Shown one piece after another: positions 46,270 to 55,212 of a stretch of 64,000 nucleotides of DNA. Origin of the DNA: Paenibacillus sp. NEAU-GSW1 (lineage in GTDB: Bacteria > Bacillota > Bacilli > Paenibacillales > Paenibacillaceae); NCBI RefSeq assembly GCF_009737085.1, contig NZ_WOVL01000012.1:110076-174075 (forward strand), in the 5' to 3' direction. The position numbers were made by a program, and so were the translations under genes. The stretch's first letter is position 1, and the number at the start of each line of letters is the position of its first letter. Under the pieces are notes generated by a model that saw nothing but the letters and a program-made list of their open reading frames with translations, searched no databases and was not told where the DNA came from.

Positions 46270-46507
46270 AAAAAGAACTCCTTTCGCGTTCTGTGCTTTA
46301 GGTTACGAAATGTTTGTAATAATTGCGTCTGGATTACTATACGAATTAATATATAACGATAAATATTCACATTCAACATAAAATACGCAATTTACTTTAT
46401 AAAATAGGAATTGCCTATACGAAACGCAGCATGTTATTTTAGAAGAAAAGAATGATAGATTTATTGACATTAGCAGTCCATTCCAATCCAATGAAGGCGG
46501 AGATAGC

Positions 46508-48115
46508 ATGAGCGAAACAAGCTTGGCGGCAGAATCGGCGTACGGAGCCAAACATATGGTTGTCAGTCCGCATCATTTGGCTTCGGCCGCAGGTGCTGCC
46601 ATATTGGAGCGCGGGGGCAATGCGTTCGATGCGGCGGTGGCGGTCAGCGCCTGTCTGGCTGTTGTTTACCCTCATATGACCGGTATGGGCGGCGATTCGT
46701 TCTGGCTGACCTATCATTCTAGCGATAGCGAAGTGCGCGCCTACAATGCCAGCGGCCGCTCGGGGCGTCTAGCAGCGATCGAAGCGTTTGCAGGCCTGGG
46801 CATGGAAGCGATCCCGACGAGGGGGCCGCTAAGCGCAATTACGGTGCCGGGTATGGCGGACGGCTGGTTTGCGGTGCAAACCAAATACGGCAAGCTGGCA
46901 TTTGCCGAAGTGATGAAGACGGCGATTGCTTATGCCGAGGAAGGGTTCCCGATGTCGCCCGACCAATATGAGAATACGGTAAAACAGGAGCAGACGCTGC
47001 GGCGCTTCCCGCATACATCGGCGATCTATTTGCCGGACGGAAAAATCGTTAAGCCTGGCGAACGATTCAAGCAGCGAGAGCTTGCAGCTTCTTTGAGGCT
47101 GATTGCCGAACAGGGGCGCGACGCCTTTTACAAAGGGCCGATTGCGGAATCCATAGCAACCGCTCTGCAAGAGCAAGGCGGCTTGCTGACGATGGACGAT
47201 TTTGCCGAGCATAGCGGGGAATGGGTGAAGCCGATTAAAGGCAGCTACCGAGGATATGATGTGTATCAAGTGCCGCCGAATTCGCAAGGCTTCGTCGCGA
47301 TTATGGCGCTGCAAATATTGGAGCATTTCGATATACGGGCCATGGGCCATGGATCCTACGATTACTACCATACGATGGTCGAGGCTCTAAAGCTTTCCTT
47401 CCGCGACCGGAACCTGTATTTGACCGATCCTGCATTTGCCGACATCCCGTTGGACCGTCTTCTCAGCAAGCCGTACGCGGAACAGCTTGCGGCTGCGATT
47501 AAGAGTGGTCAAGCATCGCCAATCGACAGCCGGCCGGTAGGCAGCGATACCGCATACGCCGCTGTTGTCGACAGCGAGGGGAACTCGGTTTCTTTTATCC
47601 AAAGCTTGTATTTCGAGTTTGGTTCCGGTTTTACGGCGGGCAATACAGGCATTTTGCTGCAAAACAGAGGCTCCTTTTTCTCGCTTGATTCCAATCATGT
47701 CAATTGCTTGCAGCCGCGAAAACGAACGTTCCATACGCTCATGCCCGCGATGGCATGCAAGGGAGGCAAGCCCGCCTATCTGTTCGGCACGCAGGGCGGC
47801 GAAGGGCAGCCGCAGACGCAGCTTGCCGTATTTACGAGAATGGTCGATTTCGGCATGAACCCGCAGCAGGCGGTAAGCGAGCCGCGCTTTGTTTGGGGAC
47901 GGACGTGGGGAGCTCCGACACTGGAGCTGAAAATCGAGGGGCGAATCGGAGGAGAAGTGGCTGATCGGTTGTCCGAGGCAGGGCATCTCGTGCGAGTTAT
48001 GAATGATGTAGATGGCATTATGGGCCATGCGCATGCTATCGCCATCGCTCCGGACGGCAGCGGATTGAGCGGAGGAGCCGATCCGCGCAGCGACGGCGCA
48101 GCAATCGGAGGTTGA
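46508..48115 (+). CDS. gamma-glutamyltransferase family protein
   Basis: This 535-residue Ntn-hydrolase has the ggt fold: ILERGGNAFDAAVAVSACLAVVYPHMTGMGGDSFW near the start binds the glutamyl part, and DTAYAAVVDSEGNSVSFIQS near 348-367 holds the conserved threonine at which the precursor would cut itself. Later NTGILLQNRG and GTQGGEGQPQTQL match the family. No signal peptide is seen, so it is likely cytoplasmic, unlike secreted GGTs; such members include glutathione hydrolase-like and carboxypeptidase-like enzymes. It heads a run with amidase, FAH-like, asparaginase and peroxiredoxin genes. Confidence 0.9.
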   Translation: MSETSLAAESAYGAKHMVVSPHHLASAAGAAILERGGNAFDAAVAVSACLAVVYPHMTGMGGDSFWLTYHSSDSEVRAYNASGRSGRLAAIEAFAGLGMEAIPTRGPLSAITVPGMADGWFAVQTKYGKLAFAEVMKTAIAYAEEGFPMSPDQYENTVKQEQTLRRFPHTSAIYLPDGKIVKPGERFKQRELAASLRLIAEQGRDAFYKGPIAESIATALQEQGGLLTMDDFAEHSGEWVKPIKGSYRGYDVYQVPPNSQGFVAIMALQILEHFDIRAMGHGSYDYYHTMVEALKLSFRDRNLYLTDPAFADIPLDRLLSKPYAEQLAAAIKSGQASPIDSRPVGSDTAYAAVVDSEGNSVSFIQSLYFEFGSGFTAGNTGILLQNRGSFFSLDSNHVNCLQPRKRTFHTLMPAMACKGGKPAYLFGTQGGEGQPQTQLAVFTRMVDFGMNPQQAVSEPRFVWGRTWGAPTLELKIEGRIGGEVADRLSEAGHLVRVMNDVDGIMGHAHAIAIAPDGSGLSGGADPRSDGAAIGG

Positions 48116-48155
48116 TTTATCAACGATACGAGCGGCGGAAAAGGAGGGACTGCGG

Positions 48156-49364
48156 ATGAAAGACGCATATAACGGTTATGCCCGTCAGGATGTCGTGCTG
48201 GAGCCGACCGGCAAAGGGCCGCTGGATGGGTTGACGTTTGCCGCAAAAGACGTCTTTGCGGTCAAAGGGCATACGAACGGGGCGGGGAATCCGGATTGGC
48301 TTCGGACGCACGCGCCGGCTGATGCTACAGCCCCAACGATTGAGAGGCTGCTCGCGAGCGGCGCCCGGCTGTCGGGCATGACGCATACCGATGAGCTCAT
48401 GTACAGCATTAACGGGCAAAACGTTCATTACGGCACGCCGATCAACCCGAAGGCGCCGGGTCGCATTCCGGGCGGCTCTTCCAGCGGATCGGCGGTCGCA
48501 GTGGCGGCGGGCATGGCCGATTTTGCGCTGGGCACCGATACTGGCGGTTCGGTTCGCGTGCCGTCGTCCTATTGCGGCATCTACGGTTTTCGCCCGACGC
48601 ATGGATGGGTGACGGCTGAAGGTGTCATTCCTTTAGCGCCGAGCTTCGATACGGTCGGATGGATGGCCCGCGACGCCGAAATGCTCCTCCGCGTTGGAGA
48701 GGCGCTGCTTGGTGCGGCACTGCCGGCCGGTGAAGGCTCGAAAAAAGGCTTCGGCCGCCTGCTATTCGCCGAAGACGCATGGGGCAAAGCGGAAGCGGAA
48801 AGCGCCGCGAAGCTTCTGCGTTTTCGTCAGGAGCTGGAAGCCGCTAATGAATATGCGGTTTCTGTTCAAAGCGTAAATATAGCGCCCGAAGGGCTTGAGG
48901 AATGGATTAAGGCTTTCCGCACGGCGCAAGCGCTCGAAATATGGGAGACGCACGGGGAATGGATTGAGAGCGTTAAGCCGGTTTTTGGAGGCAGCATCGG
49001 AGAACGGTTCGTCTTCGCGAGCAAGCTGAAACCGGCCGATCACGAGCCGCAGCTGCAGCTTTGGCGAACGGTGAGAGCCCGCATGCGGGAGTTGCTCGGA
49101 GAAGACGGGCTTCTCGTCATTCCAACGGTGCCGGGAACGGCGCCTGACCGGGAGGTTAGCGGCGAAGCGGTCGAGCTCGGGCGATTCCATACGATGCAGC
49201 TGTGCTGCATCGCGGGTCTGTCCGGCTTGCCGCAGATTACGTTACCTGCGGGGGAGGTCGACGGCGCGCCGATCGGGCTTTCTTTTATCGCGGGGGCAAA
49301 GCAGGATTTGAAGCTGTTGAAATGGGCGCGTCAATTTGCCGGGCGAATGGGGGAGCGGTTATGA
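48156..49364 (+). CDS. amidase signature family protein
   Basis: This 402-residue amidase has the Ser-cisSer-Lys triad region: Lys in FAAKDVF near residue 31, and GGSSSGSAVAVAAGMADFALGTDTGGSVRVPSSYCGIYGFRPTHG around 108-150 with both serines. It cleaves an amide of unknown identity. The start is ATG 48156 with AAAGGAGGG. Its stop overlaps the next ATG (ATGA at 49361-49364), so it is coupled to the FAH-family gene. Confidence 0.92.
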   Translation: MKDAYNGYARQDVVLEPTGKGPLDGLTFAAKDVFAVKGHTNGAGNPDWLRTHAPADATAPTIERLLASGARLSGMTHTDELMYSINGQNVHYGTPINPKAPGRIPGGSSSGSAVAVAAGMADFALGTDTGGSVRVPSSYCGIYGFRPTHGWVTAEGVIPLAPSFDTVGWMARDAEMLLRVGEALLGAALPAGEGSKKGFGRLLFAEDAWGKAEAESAAKLLRFRQELEAANEYAVSVQSVNIAPEGLEEWIKAFRTAQALEIWETHGEWIESVKPVFGGSIGERFVFASKLKPADHEPQLQLWRTVRARMRELLGEDGLLVIPTVPGTAPDREVSGEAVELGRFHTMQLCCIAGLSGLPQITLPAGEVDGAPIGLSFIAGAKQDLKLLKWARQFAGRMGERL

Positions 49365-50248
49365 AGCTGGCAACGCTTCGGGATGGCGAAGGGGAGCGGG
49401 CTTTTATCGCCGTGTCCGGCGGCTTCGTTAGCCTCTCGACATTGAACTCGAGCGGCGTTGACGCTTGCTGGCCGACAACGGCATTTGAACTAATCGAATC
49501 CGGGCGGTTGCCGGAGCTGACGGCCTGGTATAACGCGGGCGGACGCGAAAAGCTGGAAACGCTGGATGCGGTCCCCGCAGATCAAGCTATGGCGAAGCTG
49601 GCGCCGCTTTATCGCCGTCCTCGCAAAATTTGGGGCATCGGCATGAACTACGCAGCCCATCCCGATGAACTGCTGACGCTGCCGGCCGGTGAAGAGCCGG
49701 TCAGTTTCATGAAGCCGGATACGGCGATGATCGGCGAGGGCGAAGCGATCGTGCTGCCGCCGCAGTCGGCTAGAGTAACCGCGGAGGCGGAGCTTGCGAT
49801 CGTTATCGGCAAGGTGTGCCGAAACGTTACGGAAGCCGAAGCGGCTAGCTATGTTGCCGGCTATGCAGCCTCTATTGATACGACGGCCGCCGATATACAC
49901 GCTAGGCATATGCGTTATTTAACGAGAGCGAAAAGCTTCGATACGTTTTTTACGTTCGGTTCCGAGCTGATTACGCCCGATGATGTTGATGATCTGTTTA
50001 AGCTTCAGGTGGAAACGTGGCATAACGGAGCGCTGGCGCATAGAAATGTCATTTCGAATATGCGGTTTAACCCGTGGCATTTAATCGCCTTCCATTCGCA
50101 GGTAATGACGCTGCTGCCTGGCGACGTCATTATGACGGGTACGCCGGGATCGGCCGTCCTGCGCGCGGGGGACAGCGTCGAATGCCGGATCGACGGATTT
50201 TTGCCTTTGGCAAATACGGTAGAAACGGCGTCTTCAAGCCCGTTGTAA
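49361..50248 (+). CDS. fumarylacetoacetate hydrolase family protein
   Basis: This 295-residue protein has an FAH C-terminal domain, a metal-dependent fold that cleaves or isomerises dicarbonyl acids. WGIGMNYAAHPDE near 90 and SFMKPDTAMIGEGEAI are family motifs, and AEAELAIVIGK supplies metal-binding acidic residues. The start is ATG 49361, overlapping the amidase stop; the upstream extension to 49202 is a shadow of the amidase gene. A terminator follows. Function is probably in breakdown of an amide-derived acid. Confidence 0.9.
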   Translation: MKLATLRDGEGERAFIAVSGGFVSLSTLNSSGVDACWPTTAFELIESGRLPELTAWYNAGGREKLETLDAVPADQAMAKLAPLYRRPRKIWGIGMNYAAHPDELLTLPAGEEPVSFMKPDTAMIGEGEAIVLPPQSARVTAEAELAIVIGKVCRNVTEAEAASYVAGYAASIDTTAADIHARHMRYLTRAKSFDTFFTFGSELITPDDVDDLFKLQVETWHNGALAHRNVISNMRFNPWHLIAFHSQVMTLLPGDVIMTGTPGSAVLRAGDSVECRIDGFLPLANTVETASSSPL

Positions 50249-50297
50249 AGTCGCATGTGCTGCGCGGCTGGCGCAGCTCCATAGGCTTGTAACATGA

Positions 50298-50332
50298 ACA
50301 GCCTTCCGGCATGCCGGGGGCTGTGCTTTTTT
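50298..50332 (+). terminator. terminator after the amidase-FAH genes
   Basis: ACAGCC-tt-CCGGC (50298-50310) pairs with GCCGG-g-GGCTGT (50313-50324), followed by GCTTTTTT. Confidence 0.85.
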
Positions 50333-50386
50333 ATCGCGGAAATAGTAAAATGAGGATGGACAACGCGCACGATTGGAGACGAGATT

Positions 50387-51484
50387 ATGGCAGCGAAACA
50401 GATCGCCGTCCTCTTCACAGGAGGGACGATCGGCAGCAAAAACAATAACGGGAAAATGTCCCCGCAAGCAGGCGGAGCCTATACGTTGATTGAATCCTAT
50501 ACGAACGCTCCCGACCGGAGGGACGTGGTGTTCGATACGGCGCAGCCGTTGAACGTGCTCAGTGAAAATATCGTTCCGGACGATTGGAATACGTTAATGG
50601 ACGCTCTGGGCGGCCTCGATAAATCGGCATACGACGGCATCATTGTGACGCACGGTTCGGATACGCTCGCCTACTCGGCCGCGATGCTCAGTTACTTATG
50701 CTGCGATACGCCGGTGCCGATTGTGCTTGTAGCTGCGAACTATCCGCTTGAAGACGAACGCAGCAACGGTGCGAGCAACTTTGCGGCGGCGATTGATTTT
50801 ATAGCAGGAGAAAGCTTGCCGGGCGTATTCGTTGTGTACCGGAATGACCGCGGGGAGTCGATTGTTTATTTGGGAACTCGCATTACGCAATGCGAGTCTT
50901 TTACCGATCAGTTTGGCAGCCCGTACAGCGTTCCTTACGGCCAAATGGTCGAAGGGCGGTTTGTGCGGAATGAGCATCCGTATAATCCGTTTACAGATGA
51001 GCTTCGCGGCAGAGGGGGCGCCTTTAGCTCGCCATGGCAGCAAGGCAAAAGCCGGTTGGAATCGGGATTGCTTTATATCAAACCTTTTAGCGGCATCGAT
51101 TACTCGTATTATGATTTCAGCGGCGCGAGAAAGCCGAAGGCGGTGCTTCATGACCTGTACCATTCCGGCACGGCCAGCGCCAACGCGCCAGGGAGCCATT
51201 CGCTGCTTCGGTTCGCCGAATATTGCGGAACGCATGGCGTCGATCTTTATCTCTGTCCGCTTAAGGACAGTTCCGAGGCGCTTTACGCTTCCTCGGTCAG
51301 CTTGATCGAAGCGGGCGTCGCTTTTATCGAAAACATGTCTATCGAGGCGGCGCTGACCAAGCTTACGCTTACGTACTCGCTGCTGCACGCTGATAAAGAG
51401 GAGATTCGGGATTTCGTCTTGAATACCTCATTGTTCTATGAGCATATTGTTCCGAAACAAGGAAGGAGCGAGGATAACAAATGA
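50387..51484 (+). CDS. asparaginase family protein
   Basis: This 365-residue protein begins with the type I asparaginase motif LFTGGTIG, giving the first catalytic threonine, and has THGSDTLAYSAAML near 98-111 with the second. It is longer than the usual 320-340 and the C-terminal half is less typical, so glutaminase or another amidohydrolase activity is possible. It follows a terminator but its stop overlaps the start of the peroxiredoxin gene (ATGA 51481-51484). Confidence 0.9.
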   Translation: MAAKQIAVLFTGGTIGSKNNNGKMSPQAGGAYTLIESYTNAPDRRDVVFDTAQPLNVLSENIVPDDWNTLMDALGGLDKSAYDGIIVTHGSDTLAYSAAMLSYLCCDTPVPIVLVAANYPLEDERSNGASNFAAAIDFIAGESLPGVFVVYRNDRGESIVYLGTRITQCESFTDQFGSPYSVPYGQMVEGRFVRNEHPYNPFTDELRGRGGAFSSPWQQGKSRLESGLLYIKPFSGIDYSYYDFSGARKPKAVLHDLYHSGTASANAPGSHSLLRFAEYCGTHGVDLYLCPLKDSSEALYASSVSLIEAGVAFIENMSIEAALTKLTLTYSLLHADKEEIRDFVLNTSLFYEHIVPKQGRSEDNK

Positions 51485-51948
51485 GTGGGCAAGTACAAAT
51501 CGGCCAACAGGTGCCGGACTTTACGCTGCCGGCATCTACCGGACAAGCGATTTCGTTGAAGGATTATAGAGGGAAAAAGCTCGTCATTTATTTCTATCCG
51601 AAAGATATGACGCCGGGCTGCACGGTCGAGTCATGCGATTTCCGCGACTACAACGGCCAGTTTGAAACCAACAATACAGCTGTCATCGGCATTAGCCCTG
51701 ACGATCTGGCTTCCCATGACGAGTTCATTGCAAAGCATGAACTGCCATTCCCGCTGCTGTCGGATACGACGCATGAGGTTTCCGAGCTGTTTGGCGTATG
51801 GAAGCTGCGCAGCTGGAACGGCAATGAATTTATGGGCATCGAGCGCTCGACGTTTCTAATCGACGAGCAGGGCATGCTCGCCGAGGAATGGCGCAGCGTA
51901 GATGTTGACGGCCACGTCCAACAGGTGCTCGAGGCGGCGAAGCAGTAG
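51481..51948 (+). CDS. bcp: thioredoxin-dependent peroxiredoxin, Bcp/PrxQ type
   Basis: This 155-residue peroxiredoxin reduces hydroperoxides using thioredoxin. The motif YPKDMTPGCTVESCDFRD (about 40-57) carries the peroxidatic cysteine and a second cysteine five residues on, the atypical 2-Cys PrxQ layout. The fold is complete to the C terminus. Its start overlaps the asparaginase stop by 4 bp. Arrays of palindromes begin directly after it. Confidence 0.94.
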   Translation: MSGQVQIGQQVPDFTLPASTGQAISLKDYRGKKLVIYFYPKDMTPGCTVESCDFRDYNGQFETNNTAVIGISPDDLASHDEFIAKHELPFPLLSDTTHEVSELFGVWKLRSWNGNEFMGIERSTFLIDEQGMLAEEWRSVDVDGHVQQVLEAAKQ

Positions 51949-51954
51949 TTGCTT

Positions 51955-52150
51955 TTGCAGGCTTTAGTCTCGTTTGAACCTAAAACCACTCAAATCCAGC
52001 AGCGGTGGCACATTTTAGTCTCAATTGGGACGAATTTGCGCAGGCGGCGGGTAGGCGACAGTTATTTTTGCAGGTATAAGTCTCGTTTGAGCCTAAAACC
52101 ACTCAAATCCAGCGGCGGTGGCGCATTTTAGTCTTAATTGGGACGAATTT
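51955..52150. repeat. array of four TTTAGTC palindromes, 51/62/51 spacing
   Basis: Two 113-bp units each hold a TTTAGTCTCGTTTGA-CCTAAA dyad and a TTAGTCTCAATTGGGACGAA dyad. The TAG positions are 51965, 52016, 52078 (TATAAGTC variant) and 52129. The palindrome sequence has nothing in common with the adjacent array, but the spacing is the same. Confidence 0.85.
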
Positions 52151-52194
52151 GCTCTGGCGGCGGGAGGAACGCCCAGCGTTACCAGCGAGGAACG

Positions 52195-52505
52195 GCCTTC
52201 TAAGGTACAAATGTACCTTGGAGCCGCCGACGAAGCGCCGAATTATGGATCTAAGGTACAAATGTACCTTAGATCCGGCGAAGCCCAGCGCGAGCGTGCG
52301 AGGAACGGCCTTCTAAGGTACAAATGTACCTTGGAGCCGCCGCTGGGGCGCCGAATTATGGATCTAAGGTACAAATGTACCTTAGATCCGGCGAAGCCCA
52401 GCGCGAGCGTGCGAGGAACGGCCTTCTAAGGTACAAATGTACCTTGGAGCCACCGACGAAGCACCGAATTATGGATCTAAGGTACAAATGTACCTTAGAT
52501 CCGGC
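52195..52505. repeat. array of six TAAGGTAC palindromes, 51/62 spacing
   Basis: TAAGGTACAAATGTACCTTA or its one-base variant starts at 52201, 52252, 52314, 52365, 52427 and 52478, at intervals of 51, 62, 51, 62 and 51. The unit is 113 bp. The frames running through it are products of the repeat, not genes. Confidence 0.93.
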
Positions 52506-52535
52506 GAAGCCCGTTCCTCGCTTGCTCGCGCCAAC

Positions 52536-52584
52536 AAAGAAAGAGCCCATCAGTCCCCTGGGGGGACTGATGGGCTCTTTCTTT
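52536..52584. terminator. very long bidirectional terminator hairpin
   Basis: Positions 52536-52558 and 52562-52584 are perfect 23-bp complements around a three-base loop, with AAAGAAAG on the left and CTTTCTTT on the right. It lies between bcp with its arrays and the convergent VOC gene. Confidence 0.9.
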
Positions 52585-52594
52585 GTCGCTTTAA

Positions 52595-52978
52595 TCAACG
52601 CTGGAAAAACTCGATCCACTCGCGTTCCGGCCCGTAGATGAAGAAGTAACGGTAGCCGTTCGGCAGCGTCGTAATTTCGTTGTCGATGAATTCGGCCTCC
52701 GTCGCTTTTAAGCGAGTCCATTCTTGATCCAAGTCCTCGACATGAATTGCAAAATGATGGACAGTTCCTTCCGCCGGAAGCTTGTTGCTGTAATTTTGAA
52801 TCAGCTCGATTTCCGTCTCGTCGTCGTTGCCAAAGCCGAGAAAGGCAAGCTCGATAACGCCGTTCGTATGCGTCAGGCGTCCCTTCAGCGTCAGACCGAC
52901 GATTTCGGTGTAAAACCGTACGGAAGCCTCCAAATCTCTAACAGCTACCCCCACATGATCGACTCTTCTTTTCGTCAT
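52595..52978 (-). CDS. VOC family (glyoxalase-like) protein
   Basis: This 127-residue protein has two beta-alpha-beta-beta-beta repeats of the vicinal oxygen chelate fold. VDHVGVAVRDLEASVRFYTEIVGL opens the first; HHFAIHVEDLDQEW opens the second. Metal ligand positions are His8, a Glu near 59, His75 and Glu123, as in glyoxalase I or methylmalonyl-CoA epimerase. The reaction cannot be assigned. It is a single gene. Confidence 0.9.
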   Translation of the reverse strand: MTKRRVDHVGVAVRDLEASVRFYTEIVGLTLKGRLTHTNGVIELAFLGFGNDDETEIELIQNYSNKLPAEGTVHHFAIHVEDLDQEWTRLKATEAEFIDNEITTLPNGYRYFFIYGPEREWIEFFQR

Positions 52979-53006
52979 TACGTACCCCTCCGATTATGGT
53001 TGTTAT

Positions 53007-53053
53007 AAAAAAGCTGTTTCGAAAGGGGCGAGATTGCCCTTCTCGAAACAGCC
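53007..53053 (-). terminator. terminator of the LTA synthase gene
   Basis: GCTGTTTCGA (53013-53022) pairs with TCGAAACAGC (53043-53052), with inner AAGGGGC/GCCCTT. AAAAAA at 53007-53012 gives the minus-strand T tract. Confidence 0.88.
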
Positions 53054-53063
53054 GTTGTCGGTT

Positions 53064-54938
53064 TTATTCCGCTTTTTGCGACTCGCGGTCTGGCAACTGG
53101 CTGACATAGCTGTCGGACAGCTTCAGCAGCTCCAGCGCACGATTGTATTCGTCCTCTGTCGCTTTCGTAGTTGTTTTGCCGTCGCCTGCGAGCGAATAGT
53201 GCGTACCGTCTTCAAAGCCGCTGCCGGACATAAACAGCTCTTCGCTGCTTACGAAGGAACCGCTTGGCAAGTAGTAACGCTGCGGAAGCAGGTTGTAAGA
53301 GTTGCTGTTAAGCAAATCTTGGCCGAAATGAATTTGGTTCGCCATCGACATGCCAAGCAAATTCGCCGCCGTCGGCACGATATCGACTTGTCCGCCCAGC
53401 TGGTCGAACACTTTCGGTTCTTTATCGGTCAAGCCGGCCGAATGGATAATCAACGGAATGTTGATCATATCCGTATAGCCGTACTCATGGCCGTAAATTT
53501 CTTTCATCAGCTCTTTGTCGTCGCGATCAAGCGAATAGATCGGCAAGCCGAGGTGGTCGCCGTAGATCATCACCAAGCTGTTTTCCCATAAGCCGCGAGC
53601 TTTCAAATCGTCGATAAATTGGCCAAGCGCAAAATCGGCATAGTTTTGCGCGCGAATATAGTCGCCTACAAATGTGCCTTCATAACGTTCAGGAAGCTGC
53701 ATTTTGTACTTGCGTTCCGGAATCGTGAACGGATGGTGCGATGTCATCGAAATGATTTGCGAGTAGAAAGGACCTTTCTCGCTCATTTTGCTAAGTTCTT
53801 CAGCCGTTTTCTTATAAAGCACTTCATCGGAAGCGCCGAAGAAGACGGTATCTTCCTCGCCGAAAAACTTTTTGTCGTGATACTGATCGAAGCCAAGCGC
53901 TTTATAGAGCTCGCCGCGATTCCAGAATTCTACGACGTTCGTATGGAACGTAGCCGAGTTGTAGCCATGCTCCTTCACGAGCTTAGGCAAACTAGGAAGC
54001 TCCTTGCCCGCATAAACCCCTGTTGCCGCGCCATTCGGCGGGATATAGAACGAAGTGTTTACAATAAACTCAGCGTCGGATGTATTGCCTTGGCCGACTC
54101 CTTGGTAGAAGTTGTTGAAGTAATAGTTTCCGTTAGCGAGTTTATTCATGTTTGGCGTAATTTCCTGTCCGTCGATCTTCAGGTTAATCAGGAAATTTTG
54201 GAACGATTCCATCTGAATAATAATTAGATTTTTACCTTTTGCCGCTTCCCACAACTGTGGCGACGCAGGCTGCTCGAACTGCTTGAGCTCATTAATTTTA
54301 GTTTGCGTAATTTCGGAAGGTTCAACGAAATCCTGCGTTTTTTTCGAAAAAATCGTATACGCTTCGTAGTTTAGAATGCCCATTTGCTCCGCTTTTACAA
54401 TTTCGTTCATGCTTGCGCGGTTTGGCACGATATTGAACAAGCTAATCGCAAGCGATACGCCGAACAGAGCGGCAACGACGCTTTTGCGGATTTGCTTTTG
54501 GCTTTCTTTTTTCCAGGCTTGGGCTTTGTTGCGGCGCATCAAATAATAGCCCATGACGATAATATCGATAAAGACAAGCAAATAATAAGGGTCCATGAGC
54601 GAGAATACGCTGTTGCTCACGGCGGTTACCTGGTTTACCTGATGCAAAGCCAGATAGGTGACGATGACGCCATAATACTTATAGTACATAAGCACGGCGA
54701 ACAAAATAGCTGTCATCAACAGGTTTGCGGTCAAGTAGTAGACCAACTTCCGTTTTGTGGCGAACCATTCAATAAGACAAAACACGATAAGTGCAAACGG
54801 AACTTCCTTTAATAGCGTTGTCCACGACGGGCCGCCAAACACAACCATCCAAGTAAGAAAACTCTTTAAGAGAACGATTAGCGAGAAGACTAGAATAGGT
54901 GTAGTGCTGAAAAGCCGTTTTGGAGTTAAACCTGACAC
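53064..54938 (-). CDS. ltaS: lipoteichoic acid synthase family protein
   Basis: This 624-residue membrane phosphotransferase polymerises glycerolphosphate onto a lipid anchor. Five N-terminal spans (within residues 1-175) precede an extracellular sulfatase-fold domain. The catalytic threonine is in GQGNTSDAEF, and metal-binding motifs include IIIQMESFQNFL, ATFHTNVVEFWNR and YGDHLGLP. The start is GTG 54938. A signal-peptidase-like site between spans and domain (as in LtaS AXA) is not obvious, so cleavage is uncertain. Single gene with its own terminator. Confidence 0.93.
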   Translation of the reverse strand: MSGLTPKRLFSTTPILVFSLIVLLKSFLTWMVVFGGPSWTTLLKEVPFALIVFCLIEWFATKRKLVYYLTANLLMTAILFAVLMYYKYYGVIVTYLALHQVNQVTAVSNSVFSLMDPYYLLVFIDIIVMGYYLMRRNKAQAWKKESQKQIRKSVVAALFGVSLAISLFNIVPNRASMNEIVKAEQMGILNYEAYTIFSKKTQDFVEPSEITQTKINELKQFEQPASPQLWEAAKGKNLIIIQMESFQNFLINLKIDGQEITPNMNKLANGNYYFNNFYQGVGQGNTSDAEFIVNTSFYIPPNGAATGVYAGKELPSLPKLVKEHGYNSATFHTNVVEFWNRGELYKALGFDQYHDKKFFGEEDTVFFGASDEVLYKKTAEELSKMSEKGPFYSQIISMTSHHPFTIPERKYKMQLPERYEGTFVGDYIRAQNYADFALGQFIDDLKARGLWENSLVMIYGDHLGLPIYSLDRDDKELMKEIYGHEYGYTDMINIPLIIHSAGLTDKEPKVFDQLGGQVDIVPTAANLLGMSMANQIHFGQDLLNSNSYNLLPQRYYLPSGSFVSSEELFMSGSGFEDGTHYSLAGDGKTTTKATEDEYNRALELLKLSDSYVSQLPDRESQKAE

Positions 54939-55212
54939 GATACCGCCTACCTTTCACAACAAAAACAGGCTGGCAGTGAACCATCAGCCCGTCTTGTCTA
55001 GTACTCAATATATGAACAATTAATCCCTATTATGCTCCTTTTCATAGTCCAATGTCAAAGGCAAAAGTCACCTCAATGACCATGAAAAAAACCGCGCTAA
55101 TATGCGAAAAATGTCGAATATAAATGACAAGGCACAGGCGTATCGTTTATAGTAGAACGAGACTCGTTAATCGATTTGCTAGATTCGAAAAAAAACCTGT
55201 AAGGAGTGCGGC

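Noticed and set aside
52195..52505. Regular repeats resembling a CRISPR array
   Set aside because: The repeats are 20-bp palindromes, spacing alternates 51 and 62, the linkers are themselves repeated, and no cas gene is near.
52118..52641. Overlapping forward reading frames with repeated peptides
   Set aside because: They are translations of the TAAGGTAC array and its terminator; no ribosome site and no protein-like composition.
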